A stretch of 5,601 nt of DNA, taken from Actinomycetota bacterium (GTDB taxonomy: Bacteria > Actinomycetota > Actinomycetes > S36-B12 > CAIYMF01). The translations under genes and the position numbers were made by a program. The stretch spans positions 1 to 5,601 of the forward strand of contig WLOZ01000154.1 in NCBI GenBank assembly GCA_009699025.1, read 5' to 3'. Positions 1-5,320 of the stretch are shown one piece after another (position 1 is the first letter of the stretch; the number at the start of each line of letters is the position of its first letter). The notes below the pieces were generated by a model. That model did no database searches. It saw nothing but the letters and a program-made list of their open reading frames with translations, and had not been told where the DNA came from.

Positions 1-221
1 ACGGCAAAGGAACGCATCACGCCACCGAGGGGCACCGGCTCTGAGTAGTTCGCCGCCGCGTTGACCCAGCCCCGCATGGCGGGATCGACCGAGAGGAAGT
101 CGTTGCGCACCAGCACCTCTCCCGCGCCGATCACGGGCAGGGGCGACTCCACGAGGGTGAAGTGCTCAGGCTGAGGAATTCCGACCGGGCGGCTGGTGAG
201 GAGGATCTGTCGGTGGGTCAC
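1..221 (-). CDS. MDR-family NADP-dependent oxidoreductase (CurA/prostaglandin reductase-like), 5' part only
   Basis: Reading the minus strand from a GTG at 221-219 gives 73 complete codons, open to the window edge. The start of the product is THRQILLTSRPVG, followed by a PEHFTL segment, GEVLVRNDFLSVDPAMRGW (about residues 34-52) and PLGGVMRSFA at the end of the visible part. This is the N-terminal GroES-like domain of the zinc-independent medium-chain reductases that reduce C=C bonds of enones and alkenals with NADPH (CurA, leukotriene B4 dehydrogenase group). The LSVDPxMRGW block is the family hallmark; the Rossmann domain lies outside the window. An in-frame TAG at 233-231, four codons upstream, limits the start to this GTG or a later codon. 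No Shine-Dalgarno precedes it and a TAGTAT hexamer sits at leaderless distance. It is divergent from the catabolic cluster, so co-regulation is plausible. The family call is firm; the substrate is unknown. Confidence 0.85.
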   Translation of the reverse strand, partial: MTHRQILLTSRPVGIPQPEHFTLVESPLPVIGAGEVLVRNDFLSVDPAMRGWVNAAANYSEPVPLGGVMRSFA

Positions 222-297
222 GTGCCGATACTAACGATCCGCCGTGTCCAAATCGATACATAACAAATAATCGACTTTTACTTGACGTGCCGATTCT
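218..297. repeat. Operator-like direct repeat ACGTGCCGAT, two copies
   Basis: ACGTGCCGAT occurs at 220-229 and again at 285-294, 65 bp apart, about six helical turns. The match extends to 13 of 15 bases (218-232 against 283-297: T, C or G, ACGTGCCGAT, A or T, CT). The first copy covers the -10 to start region of the MDR gene. The second starts inside the TTGACG hexamer of the plus-strand side. A repressor or activator acting on both divergent promoters would explain the placement; chance cannot be excluded for 10 bp. Confidence 0.4.
221..233 (-). promoter_or_regulatory. Putative leaderless promoter (-10 element) of the MDR gene
   Basis: On the minus strand TAGTAT (233-228) fits the actinobacterial -10 consensus TANNNT. 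Six bases follow it and then the GTG start codon, so the predicted transcription start falls on, or next to, the G of the start codon. There is no Shine-Dalgarno, and the TAG of the -10 element is itself an in-frame stop codon. No good -35 hexamer is seen 16-18 bp further upstream (TCGATT or similar). Leaderless transcripts with exactly this geometry are common in actinobacteria; the assignment here is inference from spacing. Confidence 0.5.
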
Positions 298-375
298 GTG
301 CTGATTGAGTGACGCACACCACACGAGCACCACCAGAGAACAACCCGAGCACCACAATCCAGGGAGAGAACTCAG
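222..375. promoter_or_regulatory. Divergent intergenic control region
   Basis: This 154-bp gap separates the minus-strand MDR gene from the plus-strand catabolic cluster and must hold promoters for both. Bases about 249-281 form an AT-rich island in otherwise GC-rich DNA. Within it TCGAT (253-257) and ATCGA (270-274) form a short inverted repeat with a 12-bp gap. A TTGACG hexamer at 282-287 is a fair -35 for the plus-strand genes, but no TANNNT -10 stands 16-18 bp downstream; the bases there are ATTGAG/TTGAGT. Two pairs of 10-bp direct repeats (listed separately) lie in the gap. No regulator gene is in the window. Confidence 0.55.
324..355 (+). repeat. Direct repeat CGAGCACCAC in the leader of the FAH-family gene
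   Basis: CGAGCACCAC is present at 324-333 and 346-355, 22 bp apart (about two helical turns), within a C/A-rich, G-poor stretch between the probable promoter and the Shine-Dalgarno. It could be a tandem regulator-binding site or simply part of an unstructured leader. No function is assigned. Confidence 0.35.
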
Positions 376-1218
376 ATGCGCATCGCGAACGTGGCAGGAC
401 GACTGGCACTGGGGGCCGGCGACCGTTGGATCGACGTCGCGAATGCCAGCGGAGGAGTTTTCTCGGCAGACCCCATGGCGGTGTACGGGCGATGGGATGA
501 GTTCCGCGCCTGGGCCGCGACCGTCGACGACTCAACGGCGTCTGCCCACGTGATCACAGGCGCCCTTGAAAATCCCGTTCCCTCTCCGCGCCAACTGATT
601 GCGATCGGACTCAACTACCGCGAGCACGCGATCGAGAGCAACCTCGCCATTCCCGAGCACCCCGTCGTGTTCGCCAAGTTCCAGTCGTCGCTCACCGGAC
701 CAGACTCCACCGTCACGCTTCCCAGCGACGGCATCGACTGGGAGGTCGAAATGGTCGTGGTCATCGGCACGAGCGCCAGCAATGTCGCACTAGCCGACGC
801 CTGGGACCACGTGGCCGGACTCACCATCGGCCAGGACCTCTCGTGGCGCGACGTTCAGACCCGCGGCCCGGCGCCGCAGTTCTCGATCGGCAAGTCGTAC
901 CCGGGCTTCAGCCCTGTGGGTCCCGTTGTGGTCACCCCCGACGAGTTCGCAGACCGAGACGATCTCGCAATCTCGTGCGCGCTCGATGGTGAGGTGCTGC
1001 AGGACGGACGCACCGGCGACCTCATCTTCTCGGTCGCCGAGCTGATCCACCGGCTCTCCGGCTCGCTCACCCTCTACCCCGGCGACCTCATCTTCACCGG
1101 AACTCCCAAGGGAGTCGGCATGGGACGCACCCCCAAGCGCTTCCTCGTGCCGGGCACCCTCGTGAGCTCGGTCGAGGGCATCGGCGACCTGTCCATCACC
1201 CTCGTCCCCGCTTCCTGA
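376..1218 (+). CDS. Fumarylacetoacetate hydrolase (FAH) family protein
   Basis: The 280-residue product has a small N-terminal domain (about 1-70) and a C-terminal FAH fold. Visible hallmarks are GLNYREHAIE (78-87), the metal-ligand pair E123 and E125 in DWEVEM, D154 in IGQDLSWRD as the likely third ligand, KS at 173-174 followed by a PGFSPVGP segment, and TGTPKGVG (241-248). The family uses Mg2+ or Mn2+ to hydrolyse, hydrate, isomerise or decarboxylate 2-oxo/4-oxo acids in the cytoplasm, as in fumarylpyruvate hydrolase, HpcE/HpaG and 2-keto-4-pentenoate hydratase relatives. Next to an extradiol dioxygenase it probably acts on the ring-fission product or the dienoate made from it. The ATG at 376 has a strong Shine-Dalgarno (AGGGAGAG, 361-368). 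The stop is followed 12 bp later by the next gene, whose ribosome-binding site overlaps this stop codon. The family is certain; the exact reaction cannot be chosen from sequence alone. Confidence 0.92.
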   Translation: MRIANVAGRLALGAGDRWIDVANASGGVFSADPMAVYGRWDEFRAWAATVDDSTASAHVITGALENPVPSPRQLIAIGLNYREHAIESNLAIPEHPVVFAKFQSSLTGPDSTVTLPSDGIDWEVEMVVVIGTSASNVALADAWDHVAGLTIGQDLSWRDVQTRGPAPQFSIGKSYPGFSPVGPVVVTPDEFADRDDLAISCALDGEVLQDGRTGDLIFSVAELIHRLSGSLTLYPGDLIFTGTPKGVGMGRTPKRFLVPGTLVSSVEGIGDLSITLVPAS

Positions 1219-1230
1219 AGGAGTTGCGCC

Positions 1231-2151
1231 ATGGCACTACACCGGCTGAGCTCGTTCACATTTCAGGTGCCGAACGTGCAGGAGCTCATCGACTACTACG
1301 TCGAATTCGGCCTCACTGACAACGGTGACGGCTCGATGTCGACCATCGATGGTGGTCGGCAGCTGTTCATCGAGCAGGGCGCTGCGGGGGCTTTCCGTCG
1401 CATCTCAACCCTCACCGTGGGCGCCGACGATACCGACGACCTCGACCGCATCGCCTCGAACCTCACCGGACTCGGCGTCGCCTTTGAGCGCGACGGCGAC
1501 CGCCTCACCACGGCTGATCCGGGTGCGGGCACAGGCGTGGTGGTGGCCGTCGAGGAGCGCGTCGAGCAGCCCGAACAGCCGGCTCCCGAATACAACGGGC
1601 CCGGCCGCGTCGTACGTGAGCACGCCCGCGCCCACGGCGCTTCGACCGACGAACGGGTGAAGCCGCGCAAGCTCGGCCACGTGGTCATCACCACCACCGA
1701 CTCCGAGACGTCGCAGGGCTTCTTCATCAAGGGCATCGGCTTCAAGGTCAGCGACATCGCCGGCCCGGGCGCCTTCCTCCGCTGCTCCACCGACCACCAC
1801 AACCTGCTAGTCATGCCGGGGCCGATCGTGTTCCCTCACCACACCTCGTGGCAGGTCGACGACGTCGACGCCGTGGGGCGCGGAGCGATGGACATGCTGG
1901 AGGACCATCCCGAGCGCCACGTGTGGGGCCTCGGCCGCCACTACGCGGGCTCGAACTTCTTCTGGTACCTCAAGGACCCTGCCGGCACCTTCAGCGAGTA
2001 CTACTCCGACATGGACTCCATCGTCGACGACTCGCTCTGGAGCCCGGAGACGGTTGAGGGTTCGCGTGGGCTCTACCGATGGGGCCCGCCGCCGTCGCCC
2101 TCGTTCCTCGACCCCGAAGACGTCGCTGCCCACATGATCGCCGCGCACTAG
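1231..2151 (+). CDS. VOC-family type I extradiol ring-cleavage dioxygenase
   Basis: The 306-residue product has two vicinal-oxygen-chelate (glyoxalase-fold) modules: a degenerate N-terminal one (about 1-115) and a catalytic one (about 146-262). The 2-His-1-Glu Fe(II) triad of BphC-like enzymes is visible as H150 (KLGHVVI), H204 (PHHTSWQVDD) and E256 (TFSEYY). Further family landmarks are the HH pair at 189-190 (the first being the likely counterpart of the BphC catalytic histidine), GRHYAGSNFFWYLKDPAG (235-252), and a Trp/Pro-rich tail after the fold. Such enzymes split a catechol next to, not between, the two hydroxyls with O2. The linker at about 113-145 is charged and proline-rich. GAAGGAG (1217-1223), overlapping the upstream stop, serves as Shine-Dalgarno, so expression should be linked to the FAH gene. 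The catechol substrate is not identifiable; the flavin hydroxylase that follows is its probable supplier. Family confident, ring-cleavage activity likely. Confidence 0.88.
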   Translation: MALHRLSSFTFQVPNVQELIDYYVEFGLTDNGDGSMSTIDGGRQLFIEQGAAGAFRRISTLTVGADDTDDLDRIASNLTGLGVAFERDGDRLTTADPGAGTGVVVAVEERVEQPEQPAPEYNGPGRVVREHARAHGASTDERVKPRKLGHVVITTTDSETSQGFFIKGIGFKVSDIAGPGAFLRCSTDHHNLLVMPGPIVFPHHTSWQVDDVDAVGRGAMDMLEDHPERHVWGLGRHYAGSNFFWYLKDPAGTFSEYYSDMDSIVDDSLWSPETVEGSRGLYRWGPPPSPSFLDPEDVAAHMIAAH

Positions 2152-2200
2152 ACGACTCGAGCCACACGACCGACACCATCCTCACGACCCCAGGTTCTGA

Positions 2201-2215
2201 GAGTTCTTAGAACTC
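2201..2215. repeat. Perfect 15-bp palindrome before the hydroxylase gene
   Basis: GAGTTCT-T-AGAACTC (2201-2215) is a perfect inverted repeat with 7-bp arms around a single base. In RNA it would fold as a 6-bp stem with a UUA loop. It ends one base ahead of the purine-rich Shine-Dalgarno (2217-2224) of the flavin hydroxylase, in the 78-bp gap 2152-2229. No T-tract follows, so it is not an intrinsic terminator. It may be a regulator operator in DNA or a 5' mRNA element. No convincing -35/-10 pair is seen in the gap. Confidence 0.5.
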
Positions 2216-2229
2216 CGAGAGAGGCAGAC

Positions 2230-3801
2230 ATGAGCGCGCACATCGACGTCGACGTGATCATCGTGGGGTACGGACCTGTGGGCCAGTACCTTGCCTACAA
2301 GCTCGGACACCTCGGCTATGACGTGGTGGCACTCGAGCGCTACCCCGATGTCTACGGATACCCCCGCGCCGTGCACTTCGACGACGAGATCGCCCGGCTC
2401 TTCCAGTCGATCGGGCTCAACTCCGACGACAACCCCGCGGTGGCCCCCTACAACAACCTTTACCGCTGGGTGAATGAGGACAAGCAGGTGCTGGTCGACG
2501 TCGACTGGCGTGGCGCCGGAAGGTCGGGGTGGCACACCTCGAACTTCTTCTACCAGCCCGACCTCGAGAAGGAGATCAACGCGATCGTCGCCACCGAGTC
2601 GCGCACGCAGGTGCTGCGAGGCTGGACTGCGATCGGGCTCGAGCAGGACGCCGACGGAGTGACCATCACCGCGCAGGAGACGAAGCCAGCGGCTGGTGTC
2701 GAGCCCACCACGCGCACTTTTCGCGGCAGGTACGCCATCGGGGTCGACGGTGCCAACTCGTTCGTGCGCGAGTCGCTCGGTCTCACCATGACCGACCTCG
2801 GCTTCGAGTTCGACTGGCTCATCCTCGACATGTTCCCCAACGAGCCGATGGACTTCGACCCGCCCGCGTGGCAGTGGTGCCGCCCGTCAGGGCCCACCAC
2901 CGTGGTGCCGGGCGGCAACCCGCATCGTCGGCGGTGGGAGTACCTGCGGATGCCAGGGGAGACGATTGAGGAACTCAACGACGAGGCCACGGCCTGGAAG
3001 CGGCTCGAGGAGTTTGGCCTCACGCCCGAGAACTCCGTCATGGAGCGCCACACGGTGTACACGTTCCGCGGGCGCTGGGCCGACGAGTGGCGCAAGGGGC
3101 GCGTACTCATCGCCGGCGATGCCGCCCACCTGATGCCTCCCTTCGCGGGGCAGGGCATGTGCTCGGGAATCCGCGACGCCGAGAACATCGTCTGGAAGCT
3201 CGACGCCGTGCTGTCGGGCCGCTCGCCCGACTCGTTGCTCGACACCTACGGACCCGAGCGCACCGAGCATGTGCGGTACTGGATCGACTTCTCGATCGGC
3301 CTTGGTCAGGTCATCTGCATCACCGACCCCGAGGTGGCGGCCGGTCGCGACGCCGCCATGATGGCCGTCGTCGCCGACCCATCGCTGGCACCTCCGCCCC
3401 CGCCCCCCGCGCACCTCGGTGAGGGGCTCAAGAGCAGCCACGCCGCCGCTGGCTTCCTCTCGTACCAGGGCGTGGTGGCGGTCAACGGCGAGACCGGCAA
3501 GTTTGACGACCTCCTGGGCTATGGCTGGACAGTGCTGGCGCGTCCCGGCTCGCTGGCGGGCCTCAGCGGCGCCACTCGCGCTGCGGCCGAGGGCCACGGC
3601 TTCCGCTTCGTTGAGGTGGGTGAGGGTGCCGCGGTTGCCGACGTCGAAGGTACCTATACGCGCTGGTTCGACGAACTCGACGCCGATGCGGTCATCGTGC
3701 GCCCCGATTTCTACGTGTACGACGTGGGCAGTGACGACGGGCTCGACGACGCGGTCTCAGGGCTGCTCGACACGCTCACGGGTCACGCGGTTGGGGCCTG
3801 A
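2230..3801 (+). CDS. FAD-dependent aromatic-ring hydroxylase, MhpA-like (3-(3-hydroxyphenyl)propionate hydroxylase family)
   Basis: The 523-residue class A flavoprotein monooxygenase shows, in order: the FAD dinucleotide-binding GYGPVG (13-18) with acidic E36 ending the second strand; YPRAVHFDDE (44-53), typical of the MhpA group; the DG motif (D173-G174, then ANSFVR); the GD motif (G296-D297) running into AAHLMPPFAGQGMCSGIRDAEN, the MhpA signature; and a C-terminal thioredoxin-like domain (about 428-523). It should use NAD(P)H, FAD and O2 to add a hydroxyl ortho to an existing phenolic hydroxyl, giving a catechol-type diol for the adjacent extradiol enzyme. E. coli MhpA is somewhat longer (about 554 residues). 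A run of six prolines (388-393) sits in the linker before the C-terminal domain. The ATG at 2230 has GAGAGAGG (2217-2224) upstream, and the next gene starts 6 bp after the stop. Family assignment is strong; phenylpropionate itself is only one candidate substrate, so no gene symbol is given. Confidence 0.92.
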   Translation: MSAHIDVDVIIVGYGPVGQYLAYKLGHLGYDVVALERYPDVYGYPRAVHFDDEIARLFQSIGLNSDDNPAVAPYNNLYRWVNEDKQVLVDVDWRGAGRSGWHTSNFFYQPDLEKEINAIVATESRTQVLRGWTAIGLEQDADGVTITAQETKPAAGVEPTTRTFRGRYAIGVDGANSFVRESLGLTMTDLGFEFDWLILDMFPNEPMDFDPPAWQWCRPSGPTTVVPGGNPHRRRWEYLRMPGETIEELNDEATAWKRLEEFGLTPENSVMERHTVYTFRGRWADEWRKGRVLIAGDAAHLMPPFAGQGMCSGIRDAENIVWKLDAVLSGRSPDSLLDTYGPERTEHVRYWIDFSIGLGQVICITDPEVAAGRDAAMMAVVADPSLAPPPPPPAHLGEGLKSSHAAAGFLSYQGVVAVNGETGKFDDLLGYGWTVLARPGSLAGLSGATRAAAEGHGFRFVEVGEGAAVADVEGTYTRWFDELDADAVIVRPDFYVYDVGSDDGLDDAVSGLLDTLTGHAVGA

Positions 3802-3807
3802 GCGACC

Positions 3808-5265
3808 ATGCCGCTGATGGAGGCCCGAGGGCTCACGAAGAGGTTTGGTGGCGTCACCGCCCTCGACAACCTCGACCTCCAGATTGAGGCCGGCGAGGTG
3901 GTGGGGGTCATGGGCCCCAACGGCGCCGGCAAGAGCACCCTGCTCAAGACGCTGCTCGGCGAGATCCGTCCCGACTCGGGCGACGTGCTGCTCGACGGCG
4001 TCTCGGTGAGAGCTTGGCCCACCCATCGCATCGCCCGGGCGGGCGTCGCCCTGGCCAACCAGGTGCCGCGTCCGTTCATGCGACTCACGGTGGCGCAGAA
4101 CGTACACGTGGGCAGCCTCGCCAAGGGTGACCGCCTCCGCGACGTCGACGTGCTCGAACTGTGCGGCCTCGCCGACAAGGCCGGTCGCCCCGCCGGAAGC
4201 CTCGGTCTGCTCGACCTCAAGCGGCTTGAGATGGCGCGAGCGTTGTCGCTGCACCCCCGGGTGCTCTTCCTCGACGAGGTGGGAGCTGGGCTCGTCGCCC
4301 ACGAGACCGAGCAGATGATCGACATTGTCCGCAAGGTGCACGCTGAGGGTGTCGCGCTCGTGGTGGTCGAGCACGTGGAGGTCGTGATTCGTGAGCTTGC
4401 CCAGCGCGTGATCGTGATCGACTGGGGCAAGGTGATCGCCACCGGCACGTCCGACGAGGTCGCCGCCGATCCGCTGGTGCGGTCGATCTACCTCGGCGAG
4501 AGCGTGGGCGAGTCTCATGCGTCAGATGCCCCGCGCCGAGACGTCGCCGAGGCACCGCTCCTCGAGCTCGAGGGAGTGGTTGCGCGCTACGGCAAGGCCA
4601 CCGCGCTCAACGGCGTCAGCCTGAGGGTGCAGGCCGGCGAGGTCGTGTCGGTGCTGGGCGCCAACGGCGCTGGCAAGACCACGCTCACGCGCGTGATCAC
4701 CGGGCTCATCCCAGCGGCCGAGGGCACCGTGCGCATGGGCGGCGATGTGGTCGACACGCTTCCCCCGCATGTGCGCATCACCCGCGGTGTTGCCTGCTGC
4801 CCCGAGGGGCGCAAGATCTTCGGCGAGCTGACGGTCGAGGACAACCTCCTGCTGGGGGGCTACACCCTCGGGAAGGTTGCCCGGCGCGACCGCGCCGACG
4901 AGATGTGCGCGCTCTTCCCCATCCTGGGCCAGCGACGCATGCAGACCGCCGGAACCATGAGCGGGGGCCAGCAGCAACTGCTGGCGATGGGGCGCGCGCT
5001 GATGTCGAACCCGAAGCTACTCATCCTCGACGAGGCCTCGCTCGGCCTGTCACCCATTGCCGTCGACACCGTGTATGAGGCCATCGCGAAGATTCGCGAC
5101 ACGGGCCTGTCGGTGCTGCTGATCGAACAGAACGCGCACCGAAGCCTGTCCATCGCCGACTACGCCTATGTGCTCGACCGTGGACGGATCACGTACGAAG
5201 GCCCACCGCACAACCTCGACGACGCAGACCGTCTCTCCGAGGCCTATTTCGGCGCGACCCACTGA
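3808..5265 (+). CDS. Fused LivG-LivF-type ABC transporter ATPase (two nucleotide-binding domains)
   Basis: One 485-residue frame contains two complete ABC ATPase domains of the branched-chain amino acid/hydrophobic amino acid uptake (HAAT) type, usually made as separate LivG and LivF proteins of about 235-255 residues each. NBD1 (about 1-230): Walker A GPNGAGKST (36-44), Q-loop Q85, Walker B VLFLDE (152-157), H-loop H189. Its signature position reads LGLLD (132-136) in place of LSYGQ/LSGGQ. NBD2 (about 251-485): Walker A GANGAGKTT (284-292), PEGR (332-335) at the Q-loop as is usual for LivF, canonical signature MSGGQ (384-388), Walker B KLLILDE (403-409), and EQN (440-442) where an H-loop histidine would be, as in LivF. 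A roughly 20-residue hydrophilic linker joins them. The domains should drive import through two permeases, not seen here and probably downstream. The start lacks a clear Shine-Dalgarno and lies 6 bp after the hydroxylase stop, so translational coupling is likely; ATG at 3817 is an alternative start. Confidence 0.9.
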   Translation: MPLMEARGLTKRFGGVTALDNLDLQIEAGEVVGVMGPNGAGKSTLLKTLLGEIRPDSGDVLLDGVSVRAWPTHRIARAGVALANQVPRPFMRLTVAQNVHVGSLAKGDRLRDVDVLELCGLADKAGRPAGSLGLLDLKRLEMARALSLHPRVLFLDEVGAGLVAHETEQMIDIVRKVHAEGVALVVVEHVEVVIRELAQRVIVIDWGKVIATGTSDEVAADPLVRSIYLGESVGESHASDAPRRDVAEAPLLELEGVVARYGKATALNGVSLRVQAGEVVSVLGANGAGKTTLTRVITGLIPAAEGTVRMGGDVVDTLPPHVRITRGVACCPEGRKIFGELTVEDNLLLGGYTLGKVARRDRADEMCALFPILGQRRMQTAGTMSGGQQQLLAMGRALMSNPKLLILDEASLGLSPIAVDTVYEAIAKIRDTGLSVLLIEQNAHRSLSIADYAYVLDRGRITYEGPPHNLDDADRLSEAYFGATH

Positions 5266-5281
5266 CGGGTCGCTCCACCCA

Positions 5282-5305
5282 CGCCGACGGGATCCTCCCG
5301 CGGCG
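5282..5305 (+). repeat. GC-rich hairpin in the gap before the binding-protein gene
   Basis: CGCCG (5282-5286), a bulged A, CGGGA (5288-5292), loop TCC, then TCCCG (5296-5300) and CGGCG (5301-5305) form a ten-pair stem with one bulged base, nine of the pairs G-C. The purine-rich sequence after it is the ribosome-binding site, not a T-tract, so it is unlikely to be an intrinsic terminator. Placed between the ATPase and binding-protein genes, it could mark an mRNA processing or stabilising element that lets the binding protein be made in excess, but that is inference. Confidence 0.55.
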
Positions 5306-5320
5306 AGAAAGGTCACCCCA

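Noticed and set aside
132..168. Possible structural element within the MDR gene near the EcoRI-like GAATTC-type sequence
   Set aside because: The bases are fully explained as coding sequence of the reductase N-terminus; no repeat or extended pairing supports a separate element.
282..310. Canonical sigma-A promoter for the plus-strand cluster
   Set aside because: TTGACG is a good -35, but no TANNNT hexamer occurs at 16-18 bp. It is therefore mentioned only within the control region and not called as a promoter of its own.
166..357. 63-residue minus-strand open frame across the divergent promoter region
   Set aside because: It overlaps the start of the MDR reductase gene in another frame and runs through the AT-rich control region; the product resembles no protein family.
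305..553. Plus-strand frames of 82 and 63 residues starting upstream of the FAH gene
   Set aside because: They are out of frame with the well-supported FAH gene, lack a ribosome-binding site, and have compositions typical of spurious frames.
2550..3597. Minus-strand open frames of 231 and 236 residues opposite the hydroxylase gene
   Set aside because: They lie wholly inside the FAD hydroxylase gene, have low-complexity Arg/Ser/His/Val-rich compositions and no ribosome site or known motif.
3757..4518. 253-residue minus-strand open frame opposite the ABC ATPase (and a 221-residue one at 3783-4448)
   Set aside because: The ABC ATPase motifs on the plus strand are unmistakable. The antisense frames show no recognisable domain and are the usual by-product of GC-rich third codon positions.
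5282..5305. Intrinsic terminator between the ATPase and binding-protein genes
   Set aside because: The hairpin is strong but is followed by AGAAAGG instead of a T-tract, and the next gene of the same transporter begins at once.
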